Assembly: GCA_035995025.1 (NCBI GenBank)
Contig: DASYKY010000080.1
Coordinates: forward strand, 140,432-204,431
Origin: Actinophytocola sp035995025
Lineage (GTDB): Bacteria > Actinomycetota > Actinomycetes > Mycobacteriales > Pseudonocardiaceae
Reading direction: 5' to 3'
Length of the DNA: 64,000 nt
Shown: positions 33,022 through 41,371 of the stretch, piece by piece
Layout: every line of letters starts with the position of its first letter
Numbering within the stretch: the first letter of the stretch is position 1
Translations under genes and position numbers: made by a program
The notes under the pieces: model-generated
Databases searched by the model: none
What the model was told of the DNA's origin: nothing
The model's input: the letters and a program-made list of their open reading frames with translations, nothing else

Positions 33022-34593
33022 CTACCCCAGGACCGGGTCGGACTCCGCCTTGTCTTCGTCGTCGACCTTCTGTTCCAGGTCGATCGTGGTGCGCAGCTTG
33101 ATCGGCTTGAGCAGCAGCGCCGCGATCACGCCGACGGCGCCCGCCACCGCGGAGATGATGAAGATGTGCGCGGTCGCGTCGCCGTAGACCTCGCGCACGA
33201 CCTGCTGGATCTGCGGCGGCAGCGCGGCCAGGTTCAGCGCGCTGGTGTTCCCGCCGGCGGTCAGGCCGTGCCCGCCGAGGCGGGCGGTGAGGTCGGCGGT
33301 GACCCGGTTGGCGAGCACCGCGCCCAGCACGGACACGCCGATCGTGCCGCCGAGCGACCGGAAGAACGTGACCGATGCGCTGGCGGCACCGAGGTCGGCC
33401 AGCGGCACCGAGTTCTGCACGGCCAGGACCAGGTTCTGCATGGTCATGCCGACCCCGACGCCGACGAGCAGCATCGCGGTGCCCACGAACCACAGCGAGG
33501 TGTCGTGGTCGATCATGCCCAGCCCGAGGAAGCCGATGACCAGCACGATCGCGCCGGTCACGATGTAGGGCTTGATCACGCCGCTGCGGCTGATCATCCG
33601 CCCGGAGATGGTGGAGGCCACGAGCACGCCGGCCATCATCGGGATCGTCAGCAGGCCGGCTTCGGTGGGCGAGTAGCCGCGGCCGATCTGGAAGTACTGG
33701 CCGAGGAAGACCGCGCCGCCGAACATCGCGAGGCCGACCGCGAGGCTGCCGATGATGGCGAGCGCGGTGGTGCGGGTTTTGATGATCTTCAGTGGCACGA
33801 CCGGCTCCCGCACGCGAGCCTCCACGATCGTGGCCACGACCAGGATCACCACCCCGGCGCCGACCATGGCCACGGACTGCCAGGAGATCCAGTCGAACGC
33901 GTTGTCCACGAACGACACCCAGATGAGCAGCAGGCTGACCCCGATCGCGATCAGCGTCGCGCCCGCGTAGTCGACGTGCACGTTCGGGCGGCGGATCGTT
34001 GGCAGGCGCAGTGTCTTCTGCAGCACGACGAACGCGACGAGCGCGATCGGCACGCCGACGAAGAAGCACCAGCGCCAGCCGAGCCACGACACGTCCACGA
34101 TGAGCCCGCCGAGCAGCGGGCCGGCGACGACCGCCACGGCCATCACCGCACCGAGGTAGCCGTTGTACCTGCCGCGCTCGCGCGGCGGGATGATCGCCGC
34201 GATCACGACCTGGACCAGCGCCTGCAGGCCGCCGACGCCGATGCCCTGGAACGCGCGGGCGGCGATGATCTGGTCGGCGTTCTGGGCGAACCCGCTGGCC
34301 ATCGAGCCCAGCACGAAGATCACGATGGCGATCTGGACCAGCGTCTTCTTGTTGAACAGATCAGCGAGCTTCCCCCAGATCGGCGTGCTCGCCGTCGCGG
34401 TCAGCAGCGTCGCCGTGACCACCCAGGTGTACTGGGTCTGCGATCCGTTCAGCGACCCGATGATCCGCGGCAGCGCCGTGGACACGACGGTCGAGCTGAT
34501 CAAGGCGACGAACAGCACCAGCAGGAGCCCGCTGAGCGACTCCAGCACCTGCCGGCGCGGCATGACCTCCGCGACGGCGTTCCCCTCGGCCAT
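33022..34593 (-). CDS. MFS drug exporter, DHA2 (14 TM) family
   Basis: 523 residues, about 14 membrane helices. It begins SGLLLVLFVALISSTVVSTA then GSQTQYTWVVTATLL, the DHA2/EmrB entry. Loop 2-3 motif GKLADLFNKKT (motif A variant) and motif C around GPLLGGLIVDVSWLGWRWCF are present. Proton-driven export of drugs or metabolites. ATG follows GGAAGGGC. It is divergent from a TetR gene, with a GTGCAA palindrome between, and downstream is uspA. Confidence 0.92.
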   Translation of the reverse strand: MAEGNAVAEVMPRRQVLESLSGLLLVLFVALISSTVVSTALPRIIGSLNGSQTQYTWVVTATLLTATASTPIWGKLADLFNKKTLVQIAIVIFVLGSMASGFAQNADQIIAARAFQGIGVGGLQALVQVVIAAIIPPRERGRYNGYLGAVMAVAVVAGPLLGGLIVDVSWLGWRWCFFVGVPIALVAFVVLQKTLRLPTIRRPNVHVDYAGATLIAIGVSLLLIWVSFVDNAFDWISWQSVAMVGAGVVILVVATIVEARVREPVVPLKIIKTRTTALAIIGSLAVGLAMFGGAVFLGQYFQIGRGYSPTEAGLLTIPMMAGVLVASTISGRMISRSGVIKPYIVTGAIVLVIGFLGLGMIDHDTSLWFVGTAMLLVGVGVGMTMQNLVLAVQNSVPLADLGAASASVTFFRSLGGTIGVSVLGAVLANRVTADLTARLGGHGLTAGGNTSALNLAALPPQIQQVVREVYGDATAHIFIISAVAGAVGVIAALLLKPIKLRTTIDLEQKVDDEDKAESDPVLG

Positions 34594-34639
34594 TGCCCTT
34601 CCTTCCTGGCTGTGCCCCATGGCACGATTCTTGCCCATC

Positions 34640-34653
34640 GTGCAAAATTGCAC
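34640..34653. promoter_or_regulatory. palindromic operator GTGCAA-AA-TTGCAC
   Basis: A perfect 14-bp dyad midway between the divergent DHA2 exporter and TetR genes. It is the likely TetR binding site controlling both. Confidence 0.65.
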
Positions 34654-34690
34654 AACAGGAAGCTACCACAACTGATTAGGGTGATATGCC

Positions 34691-35269
34691 ATGGAGTCCG
34701 TGGGCACATTGCGTGAGCGCAAGAAGGCGGCGACCCGTCAGTCGCTGCACGAGGCCGCGCTGCGCCTCGCGATGGCCGGCGGGCTGGACGACGTGACGGT
34801 CGAGGACATCGCGGACGAGGTCGGGGTGTCCCGGCGGACGTTCTCGAACTACTTCGCCAACAAGGAGGACGCGGTCCTGTACGCGGACCGCGTCCGGACG
34901 CGCACGCTGCTGGACCTGGTCCGGGCCCGCCCGGCGAGTGAGAAGTCGTGGCAGGCGCTGCGGCACAGCGTGACGGGCCTGTACGGGGTGTTCACCCCGA
35001 GGGACCCCGTCTGGGTGGCGCAGCTGCGGCTGCTGCGCCGTCACCCGTCGCTGCTCGCCCGGCAGGCGGCGGACCAGATCGAGCTGGAACGCGAGCTGGC
35101 CGAGGTGCTGCTGGCCCGCGGCGCCTCCGACGCGGAGCTGGCCCGCCTGATGGCCGCGACGTTCCTGGCCGCGACCCGCACCGCCGGCGCCCTGTGGTTC
35201 GAGTCGGGCGGCGAGCAGCCGTTGCCCGAGCTCGTGGACCGCCTACTGGACCGGGTCCGCTTCCATTAG
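34691..35269 (+). CDS. TetR/AcrR family regulator of the DHA2 exporter
   Basis: 192 residues. The HTH is TVEDIADEVGVSRRTFSNYF then KEDAVLY, the ASNYFPSKE-like subclass often found beside exporters. The gene is divergent from the MFS gene with a shared palindrome. Its last codons end DRVRFH and its TAG stop is the first three bases of a 165-bp inverted-repeat element, so the natural C-terminus may have been cut or altered by that insertion. Confidence 0.92.
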   Translation: MESVGTLRERKKAATRQSLHEAALRLAMAGGLDDVTVEDIADEVGVSRRTFSNYFANKEDAVLYADRVRTRTLLDLVRARPASEKSWQALRHSVTGLYGVFTPRDPVWVAQLRLLRRHPSLLARQAADQIELERELAEVLLARGASDAELARLMAATFLAATRTAGALWFESGGEQPLPELVDRLLDRVRFH

Positions 35270-35431
35270 GGCGCGTCTGGCGGATCTTGGTCGATGCCAT
35301 TCGTGATCCAGGCGGTTCCTGGCAGGCGGAGCAATGGCCTCGTACCGGGTCGTACTCGGCCGTTGCGACAACGCAGCCAGGGGCCGCTTGGGCGCGAACC
35401 GCGCGGCCGAAGATCCGCCAGACGCGCCCTA
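35267..35431. mobile_element. MITE-like element with 22-bp terminal inverted repeats
   Basis: 165 bp without a coding frame. Both ends carry a perfect 22-bp inverted repeat (outer part TAGGGCGCGTCTGGCGGATC). If TA is taken as a target duplication, the element is a 20-bp-TIR MITE of the IS630 or IS5 kind. The left TAG is the stop of the TetR gene, and the right CTA is the TAG stop of the convergent plsC gene. No transposase remains inside. A small CCAGG/CCTGG hairpin lies within. Confidence 0.8.
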
Positions 35432-36100
35432 GCCCGCGATGCCTTCCTCCGGGCGGCGGTGGTAGGTGTCGACGTACTCCTGCCGCGACAGGTCGCGGAT
35501 GGCGGCCATCACCTCGTCGGTCACCGCGCGGCGGGCGCGCAGGTTGCGGTCGGTCACGGTGGCGAAGTCCAGCGGCGCACCGAAGCGGATCCCGACCCGT
35601 GCGTACCGCGGGATCCGGCCGCCGCGGGGCATCAGCTGCTCCGTGCCGAACAGCGCCACCGGCACCACGGGCGCGCCGGTCGTCAGCGTCAGCACGGCCA
35701 CGCCGGTGTGCCCGCGGTACAGGCGGCCGTCGAGCGAGCGGGTGCCCTCCGGGTAGATCGCGAACACGCCGCCCGCGTTCAGCACGTTCTGCCCGGCGTT
35801 CAGCGCGGCCAGCCCGGCGTGCGCGTTGCCCCGCTCGACCGGCACGAAGCCGAGCGCGCCCACGAACGCGGCCATCAGCCTGCCCCGCAGGCCGCGGCCG
35901 GTGAAGTACTCCGCCTTGCCGAGGAAGTGGACCTGCCGGTGCACGACCAGAGAGATCACCGCCGTGTCGAGCACCGCGCGATGGTTGGCCGCGATGATCA
36001 CCGGCCCCTCGGCCGGCACGTTGTCGAGGCCCTCGACGCGCGGGCGGTACACGACCCTGGCCAGCGGCGCCAGGACATAGCGGACGAACTGGTTCAGCAC
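35429..36100 (-). CDS. 1-acylglycerol-3-phosphate acyltransferase (PlsC-like)
   Basis: 223 residues. The acyltransferase blocks are in order: NHRAVLD (HX4D), GKAEYFTG, PVERGNAH, YPEGTRSLDG and VPVALFGTEQ. It transfers an acyl chain to lysophosphatidate in membrane phospholipid synthesis. The GTG start follows GGGAGAGG. The stop codon is supplied by the adjoining inverted-repeat element, so the C-terminus (EEGIAG) may differ from relatives. Confidence 0.92.
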   Translation of the reverse strand: MLNQFVRYVLAPLARVVYRPRVEGLDNVPAEGPVIIAANHRAVLDTAVISLVVHRQVHFLGKAEYFTGRGLRGRLMAAFVGALGFVPVERGNAHAGLAALNAGQNVLNAGGVFAIYPEGTRSLDGRLYRGHTGVAVLTLTTGAPVVPVALFGTEQLMPRGGRIPRYARVGIRFGAPLDFATVTDRNLRARRAVTDEVMAAIRDLSRQEYVDTYHRRPEEGIAG

Positions 36101-36156
36101 GGCCTCTCCCGTCTCGGCAAAACTCCGCCAGCATAAGCCGCGCGGCGTGCCACGAT

Positions 36157-36693
36157 GTGCCCGTGATCGAGGTTCGCACCGCGCACACCGCGCGCCTGTC
36201 CCCCGCCGACCGCCACGCCGCCCGGGCGCTGCTGGACGTCGTGTTCGACGACCTGGCCGACGACGACTGGGAGCACGCGGTCGGCGGGATGCATGCGATG
36301 GTGTGGGACGGGGACGACCTGGTGGCGCACGGCTCGGTGATCCAGCGCCGGCTGGTGAACGGCGGCCGGGCGTTGCGCACCGGGTACGTGGAGGGAGTCG
36401 GCGTGCATCCGGACCGGCGCGGCGAAGGGCACGCGGCGCGGGTGATGGCGGAGCTGGAAGCGGTCATCCGGGGCGCCTACGACCTGGGCGCGCTCGGCTC
36501 GTCGGAGATGGCCCTCGGCTTCTACGCCGCGCGCGGCTGGCGGCGCTGGCGCGGCACGTCCGCGGCACTGACCCCCGATGGTCCGCGGCGCACACCGGAC
36601 GACGACGACGGGATCTTCGTCTACCCCCTCGACGCCCCGCTGGACCTCGAGGGGGAGATCGTCTGCGACTGGCGTGACGGCGACGTCTGGTAG
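36157..36693 (+). CDS. aac(2'): aminoglycoside 2'-N-acetyltransferase-like (GNAT)
   Basis: 178 residues, a match in length and signature to the chromosomal AAC(2')-I group of mycobacteria: DDWEHAVGGMHAMVWDGDDL, VIQRRLVNGGRALRTGYVEG, the acetyl-CoA loop VGVHPDRRGEGHAARV, then GALGSSE and the C-terminal VCDWRDGDVW. It would acetylate the 2'-amine of gentamicin-class drugs; in mycobacteria the native role is uncertain. A GTG two codons in may be the real, leaderless start, since CACGAT lies 6 bases before it. Confidence 0.9.
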   Translation: MPVIEVRTAHTARLSPADRHAARALLDVVFDDLADDDWEHAVGGMHAMVWDGDDLVAHGSVIQRRLVNGGRALRTGYVEGVGVHPDRRGEGHAARVMAELEAVIRGAYDLGALGSSEMALGFYAARGWRRWRGTSAALTPDGPRRTPDDDDGIFVYPLDAPLDLEGEIVCDWRDGDVW

Positions 36694-36698
36694 GACGG

Positions 36699-37145
36699 TC
36701 AGGCCTCGCCGGTCCACTGCAGCAGCGCGACGGTCATCGTCAGCGCGCGGCGGACGGTCTCGAGACCGGTCAAGGGGTCGAGCTCGCGGACCGCGAGGTC
36801 CAGCTGGAACTCGGCGTCGTCGGAGCAGCCGTTCAGGTCGGCCAGCAGCGCGCGAATGGTGGCCCGCACCTGCGGCTCGAGATCGTCGATCGACACGTTG
36901 TCGTCGGTGCCGTCGCGCAGATCCACCGCGAACGCGGGTTCCTCCTCCGGCCCGACGCTCTCCCGGACCGAACGGGCGCCGACCTGGATCAGCTCTGCGA
37001 CCACCGCCCGGACGTACGGCTTGAGGTCGTCGCCCTGCTCCACGACGGTCTCCAGCGCGCTGGTCAGCCCGTCCGAGTCACTGTCGAGTACACAGTGGAC
37101 AAGTCGGTGCGCGGTCACCTGGGCGGTCGAGCCGTCGCTGCGCAT
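36699..37145 (-). CDS. hypothetical protein
   Basis: 148 residues, acidic and helical, no membrane segment. It contains VAELIQVGARSVRES and LEPQVRATIRALLADLNGC; no known motif. It has a strong GGAAGGAG ribosome site and ordinary codon use. A possible GTTT-N16-GGGCAC promoter lies upstream, similar to two better promoters nearby, so it may belong to a general stress group. Function unknown. Confidence 0.75.
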   Translation of the reverse strand: MRSDGSTAQVTAHRLVHCVLDSDSDGLTSALETVVEQGDDLKPYVRAVVAELIQVGARSVRESVGPEEEPAFAVDLRDGTDDNVSIDDLEPQVRATIRALLADLNGCSDDAEFQLDLAVRELDPLTGLETVRRALTMTVALLQWTGEA

Positions 37146-37179
37146 CGGCCGTACTCCTTCCGGTGGGGTCGCGTGTGGA

Positions 37180-37205
37180 GTGCCCGCGGGCGCGGGTATC
37201 GAAAC
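37180..37205 (-). promoter_or_regulatory. weak SigB/SigF-like promoter (GTTT-N16-GGGCAC)
   Basis: On the minus strand GTTT and GGGCAC are 16 bases apart, 35 bases ahead of the hypothetical gene start. The -10 deviates from GGGTAY. Confidence 0.35.
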
Positions 37206-37339
37206 CGTACGAGGTGGAAGTGGCCGGCCGGCAGCGCCGTTCGTCGGGTGGTGTCAGGAACTCTTCCCGTCGCGGCCACCGGCCCGGGCACGCGTAGCTG
37301 TGCTGCGAACTTGCGTGCACCTCTTCCTGGGGGACGCCG

Positions 37340-37507
37340 CTACCAGCGGTACCAGCGTCCACCCGTTCCAGCGGCGGGCCGGCGCATGACGAAGCCCAGC
37401 AGCCACACCACGAGCACCACACCTGCCACGATCCACAGCGCCTTCAGCGCGAACCCCGCACCGAAGAGTGCGAGAACTACCAGTAAGACGAGAATCAGCG
37501 GGAGCAT
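37340..37507 (-). CDS. small hydrophobic membrane protein
   Basis: 55 residues. Two adjoining hydrophobic stretches (MLPLILVLLVVLALFGAGFA and LWIVAGVVLVVWLLGFVM) and a short arginine/aromatic tail (RWYRW). This is the common actinomycete 'hydrophobic protein' found in stress regulons; molecular role unknown. Start ATG after GAAAGGAG. A clear SigB/SigF-type promoter lies 37 bases upstream. A longer frame to 37600 would run through that promoter and is rejected. Confidence 0.85.
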   Translation of the reverse strand: MLPLILVLLVVLALFGAGFALKALWIVAGVVLVVWLLGFVMRRPAAGTGGRWYRW

Positions 37508-37543
37508 GTTCGACTCCTTTCGTCTCCGGGTCGCTAGAAGACC

Positions 37544-37567
37544 TACCCGGCGAGATCGGCGACAAAC
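37544..37567 (-). promoter_or_regulatory. SigB/SigF-like promoter (GTTT-N15-GGGTA)
   Basis: GTTT and GGGTA on the minus strand with a 15-base spacer, the pattern known for Streptomyces SigB and mycobacterial SigF promoters, upstream of the small hydrophobic protein gene. Confidence 0.65.
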
Positions 37568-37581
37568 CCCGCCGCCGAAGT

Positions 37582-37606
37582 GTTTCGTCACGGCCGGCAC
37601 GGGCTA
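37582..37606 (+). promoter_or_regulatory. SigB/SigF-like promoter (GTTT-N15-GGGCTA)
   Basis: GTTT and GGGCTA on the plus strand, spacer 15, back-to-back with the minus-strand promoter and facing the membrane protein gene at 37660. The inserted C weakens the match to GGGTAY. Confidence 0.45.
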
Positions 37607-37659
37607 CTCACGGTGCGTAGTACATGGTCCGAATCGCCGGACGAGAAGGGTGCACAACC

Positions 37660-38142
37660 GTGGATACCAACAGCTACGTGGCGTTCTTGCTGGTCGGCGC
37701 TCTACTCGTACTAGTCGACGGCCAGATCATCTACCGCAACGGTCGCCGCTACCTGCAGCAGTCCGCGCCGAACGCCTCCGCGGAGTCGCTGACCAGGCTC
37801 GTGACCGTACTGTTCCACCTCGTCGTGCTGGGCGTGCTGGCACTGATCTCGACGATCGACGTGCCCGCCGACACCCCGGTCGAGAGCGTGGTGATGCGAC
37901 TCGGCATCGTGCTGCTCATCATCGGTATCGCGCACCTGCTGGCCGTGGTCGCGCTCGGCAGGATCCGGGACCGCCAGGAGTTCGACGAGTTCACCCACGA
38001 GCGGGAGGCTCGCCGGATCGCCAACGAGCAGGCGAATTCCGCCTACGACACGCAGGTCAAGCCCGAGCACGGGGAGGGGCCGACCTACATCGACAGCCCG
38101 TCGGTCACCGTCAACGGGCGGGTGCCGCACCCGCGTAACTGA
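37660..38142 (+). CDS. membrane protein of unknown function
   Basis: 160 residues from the GTG, which follows AGAAGGG. Helices: residues 7-24 (VAFLLVGALLVLVDGQII), about 45-63 (LVTVLFHLVVLGVLALIS) and 77-98 (VMRLGIVLLIIGIAHLLAVVAL). A charged cytoplasmic tail of about 60 residues with DRQEFDEFTHEREARRI follows. Family not recognised. Position behind a SigB-like promoter suggests stress expression. Confidence 0.8.
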   Translation: MDTNSYVAFLLVGALLVLVDGQIIYRNGRRYLQQSAPNASAESLTRLVTVLFHLVVLGVLALISTIDVPADTPVESVVMRLGIVLLIIGIAHLLAVVALGRIRDRQEFDEFTHEREARRIANEQANSAYDTQVKPEHGEGPTYIDSPSVTVNGRVPHPRN

Positions 38143-38151
38143 GACGCACGT

Positions 38152-39081
38152 TCAGAACAACGCGCTGACCGACTCTCCATTGTGGATTCTGCGCATCGCC
38201 TCGGCGAGTGCGGGCGCGATGGAGAGTACGGTCAGCTTTTCCGTGTTCTCGGCGATCGGCACGGTGTTCGTGCACACGATCTCGATGACGTCGTCCAGCT
38301 CCCCGATCCGCGCCAGCGCCCCCGCGGCGAACAGCCCGTGCGTGCAGGCGACACGAATGGAACGGACGTCGCGGTCGCGCAGCCGGGCGAGCAGCTCGAT
38401 CACGGTGCTGCCGCGGGCGATCTCGTCGTCGAGCACGATCACGTCCCTTCCGGACACGTCGCCGATGATCGAGCTGATGGTGACCTTGTCGTCGGCGAAC
38501 CGCTCCTTGGCGCCCGCCGCGACCGGCACGCCCAGCAGCCGCGCGAAGTGCGACGCCTCCTTGGCATTGCCCAGATCCGGCGACACGACGACCGTGTTGG
38601 TGAGGTCGAGGCGGCGGAAGTGGACCGCCAGCTCCCGAAGCGCGTGCAGATGATCGACCGGCACACTGAAGAACCCGTGCACCTGCGGGGAATGCATGGT
38701 CATCGCGAGCACCCGGTTCGCCCCGGCCGTGACGAGCAGGTCGGCGACGAGCCGCCCGCCGATGGAGATGCGCGGAGCGTCCTTTTTGTCCGACCGTGCA
38801 TAGGCGTAGTGCGGCATGACGACCGTGGTGCGCGCCGCGGAGGCCCCGCGGGCGGCGTCGAGCATGAGCAGCAGCTCCACGAGGTGCTCCTGCACGGGCA
38901 CGACCAGCGGCTGGATGAGGAACACGTCCCGTTCGCGGCAGTTGGCCTGCAACTGCACCTCGAGACAGTCGTTGGCGAACCGCGTCAGGCGCACGGGCTC
39001 CAGCGGCACCTCGAGGTGCGCGCAGATCTCCTCTGCCAGCCCCCGGTGCGCACTGCCGCTGAACACCGCGATCTCTCGCAC
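38152..39081 (-). CDS. prs: ribose-phosphate pyrophosphokinase
   Basis: About 309 residues. Makes PRPP from ribose 5-phosphate and ATP. It shows FSGSAHRGLAEEICAHLEVP, VQLQANCRERDVFLIQPL, the catalytic flexible-loop segment YARSDKKDAPRISIGGRLVA, and the PRPP-binding loop VIVLDDEIARGSTV. It differs from the usual actinomycete Prs in having DDEIARG rather than DDMIDTG, and it is not beside glmU, so it may be a second PRPP synthase. GTG is chosen with AGGGAG 5 bases before it. Confidence 0.9.
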   Translation of the reverse strand: MREIAVFSGSAHRGLAEEICAHLEVPLEPVRLTRFANDCLEVQLQANCRERDVFLIQPLVVPVQEHLVELLLMLDAARGASAARTTVVMPHYAYARSDKKDAPRISIGGRLVADLLVTAGANRVLAMTMHSPQVHGFFSVPVDHLHALRELAVHFRRLDLTNTVVVSPDLGNAKEASHFARLLGVPVAAGAKERFADDKVTISSIIGDVSGRDVIVLDDEIARGSTVIELLARLRDRDVRSIRVACTHGLFAAGALARIGELDDVIEIVCTNTVPIAENTEKLTVLSIAPALAEAMRRIHNGESVSALF

Positions 39082-39182
39082 CGACACTCCCTGCACCCGC
39101 CCAACGCTCGCCGAGCGCATGCTACTGGCGCCCGGGGCCACCGGCGCCCGCAAGCGGCCGGTGGCGCCGGACACACCCCCGG

Positions 39183-40289
39183 TCAGAAAGACGTCGGCAG
39201 CGACGGGTGGCGTTGGATGCTCAGCGCGCCCCGCACGACGATCTCCTTGTACAGCGCGGCGAACCGGCCGGTGAGCACGGCGTCGCGCGGGCTGTCGTCG
39301 CCGTGGACGAACTGGATCAGGCCGTCGCGGCGGCCCAGGCTGATGCACTGGTTGAGGTACCGGAACCGCATCCGCCTGGGTTCGCGGCCGGCCAGGCGGG
39401 CGCCGATCGCGCGGACCGCCGCCTGCGCGATCGGGCCGCCCGTCGCGCACGCCATGCGCAGCTCCTGGCCACTGTCCAGGTGCACCGCCGCCGCGTCGCC
39501 CGCGCCGTAGACGTCCGGATGCGACACCGAGCGCATCGACTCGTCGACCACCATGCGGCCGTCCTCGTCCACCGCCAGGCCGGCATCGCGGGCCAGTGGC
39601 GGCACGGTGAAGCCCGTGGTCCACACGACGAGGTCCGACGCCACGTGCTCGCCGCCGGCGAGCACCGCGCCGTCCGCACGGACCTCGCTCACCCTGGCCT
39701 CCTCGCGGACCTCCACGCCCAGCCGCGCGAACGTCCGGTGCAGGTGCCGCCGGGCGCGCTCGGACAGCCGCCCGCCGAGCGCGCCCGCGGTCAGCAGCCG
39801 CACCTTCAGGTCCGGGTTCGACTCCGCGAGCTCGGCCGCCGCCTCGATGCCGGTCAGCCCGCCGCCGACGACGGTGGCCGTGCCACCCGCGGCGACCCGC
39901 TCGCGCAGCCGGGCCGCCTGCTCGACGCTCGTGACCGTGAACGCGTGTTCTGCCACGCCCGGCGCCGCCTCGAGGTCGGCGTGGCTGCCGAGCGCGTAGA
40001 TCAGCCTGTCGTAGTGGATCGGCTGCCCCGCCGCCAGGGCGACCGCGCGGGCCGCCGGGTCGATCGCGGTCACCCGGTCGACCACGAGCTTCACCCCGCT
40101 GCCGTTCAGCAGGTCCGCCAGGGGCTTGCGGCGCAGCTCTTGGCCGGCGGCGAGCTGGTGCAGCCGCACCCGCTCGACGAACCGGTCCCGCTCGTTCACG
40201 AGCGTCACCTCGGCATTCAGCGTGCGCGCGGCAAGGTTGGCGGCGAGCTGCCCCGCGTACCCGGCACCCAGCACCACGATGTGGGTCAT
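39183..40289 (-). CDS. FAD-dependent NAD(P)H oxidoreductase (NDH-2-like)
   Basis: 368 residues. FAD Rossmann motif HIVVLGAGYAGQLAANLAAR at the start, NAD(P) motif TATVVGGGLTGIEAAAELAE near residue 155, and the second FAD contact VYGAGDAAAV. Family of type II NADH dehydrogenases and ferredoxin/rubredoxin reductase-like enzymes. It lies head-to-head with a ferredoxin gene 117 bases away, so it could feed electrons to it and to the P450. ATG follows GGGAGAAC. Confidence 0.88.
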   Translation of the reverse strand: MTHIVVLGAGYAGQLAANLAARTLNAEVTLVNERDRFVERVRLHQLAAGQELRRKPLADLLNGSGVKLVVDRVTAIDPAARAVALAAGQPIHYDRLIYALGSHADLEAAPGVAEHAFTVTSVEQAARLRERVAAGGTATVVGGGLTGIEAAAELAESNPDLKVRLLTAGALGGRLSERARRHLHRTFARLGVEVREEARVSEVRADGAVLAGGEHVASDLVVWTTGFTVPPLARDAGLAVDEDGRMVVDESMRSVSHPDVYGAGDAAAVHLDSGQELRMACATGGPIAQAAVRAIGARLAGREPRRMRFRYLNQCISLGRRDGLIQFVHGDDSPRDAVLTGRFAALYKEIVVRGALSIQRHPSLPTSF

Positions 40290-40405
40290 CGTGTTCTCCC
40301 TCCTGTCATGAACTTGACTGGACAGCCGCTGGATCCGTGACACGGCGCGGGGCGATGCCGATCACACCCGGGTATTGTTGCGCGAAACGTAAGGAGGGAC
40401 GCCAG

Positions 40406-40603
40406 ATGCGAGTCGTCACCGACACTTCCCGCTGCGTCGGCAGTGGTCAGTGCGTGCTCACCGAACCCGCGGTGTTCGACCAGAGCGACGACGACGGCAC
40501 GGTCGTGCTGCTGACCGAGCACGTCGAGGGTGATCAGCTCAAAGCCGTCGAAGAGGCCGTGAACATGTGCCCGAGCCAGGCACTGTCCCTGGCCGGCGAC
40601 TGA
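40406..40603 (+). CDS. 3Fe-4S type ferredoxin of P450 systems
   Basis: 65 residues. Cluster ligands: CVGSGQC (Cys-x5-Cys) and MCP near the end, with AVFDQSDDDG between. This is the short ferredoxin that supplies electrons to actinomycete cytochromes P450. Start ATG follows AAGGAGGGA. The P450 lies 770 bases downstream beyond a divergent TetR gene, and a flavin reductase lies upstream, giving a possible complete electron chain. Confidence 0.92.
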   Translation: MRVVTDTSRCVGSGQCVLTEPAVFDQSDDDGTVVLLTEHVEGDQLKAVEEAVNMCPSQALSLAGD

Positions 40604-40609
40604 CCCGGC

Positions 40610-41266
40610 TCAGCGCCTCGCGTCCACGTCCGCGCGCGTGAGCGGGCGGCCCGGCAGCGGCGCCGCGTCCCGTGCGCGCAGGCCGTCGAGCATGATCGCG
40701 AGCACGCGGCCCGGCGCCAGGCCCGCCGCCTCGCCGCTCAGGCCGTGCGTCTGGTGCATGACCGACACGAACAGCATCGCCAGGTCCCCCACGCCGACGT
40801 CCATGCGCAGCGACCCTTCATCCTGCGCGCGGTGCACGACCTCCTCCAGGACGTCGAACGCGGCGCGCCGGTGGCGGTCGATCTCCTCGTCCGCCTTCAG
40901 GAGGTCGGCAACCGCCTGCGAGTAGGTGTGCAGCCGCATCGACAGCCGCAGCTGCGCGGACTGGCCGATGATCCGCACCAGCGCCTCCCACGCGGTCGGC
41001 TCGTCGGCCAACGCGGCGCGGGCCTCGGCGGCCACCGCCTGCACGCTGTCCCGGAACACCGCGCGGATCAGCGCCTCCCGGTCGGGGAAGCGCCGGTAGA
41101 GCGTGCCGACGCCGACCTCGGCCTCGCGGGCGATCTCCTCCATCGGCACCGTGATGCCCCGCGCGGCGAAGATCTCCTTGGCGGCACGCAGGATCTGGTC
41201 CCGGTTGCGGCGCGCGTCCGACCGCAGCGACGCCTCCGACGTGCGCGGGGAGGTCGTGCCATTCAT
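40610..41266 (-). CDS. TetR/AcrR family regulator
   Basis: 218 residues. HTH: TVPMEEIAREAEVGVGTLYRRF then REALIRAVF, with the SAP-like effector domain typical of regulators beside oxidoreductases. The gene is divergent from the P450 gene across 105 bases, and its stop is 6 bases from the ferredoxin stop, convergent. It is the likely repressor of the P450 set. Short dyads (TCCGA/TCGGA) in the spacer are weak operator candidates. Confidence 0.9.
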   Translation of the reverse strand: MNGTTSPRTSEASLRSDARRNRDQILRAAKEIFAARGITVPMEEIAREAEVGVGTLYRRFPDREALIRAVFRDSVQAVAAEARAALADEPTAWEALVRIIGQSAQLRLSMRLHTYSQAVADLLKADEEIDRHRRAAFDVLEEVVHRAQDEGSLRMDVGVGDLAMLFVSVMHQTHGLSGEAAGLAPGRVLAIMLDGLRARDAAPLPGRPLTRADVDARR

Positions 41267-41371
41267 CGCGTGAGTATCCCATCCGGCCAGACCTGGACGG
41301 AGAGCGTCCGAGTGACTACCGTCGGAAGCAACCGGACGGAATTCTTCCACATCGGTCACAAGGGGACATCC

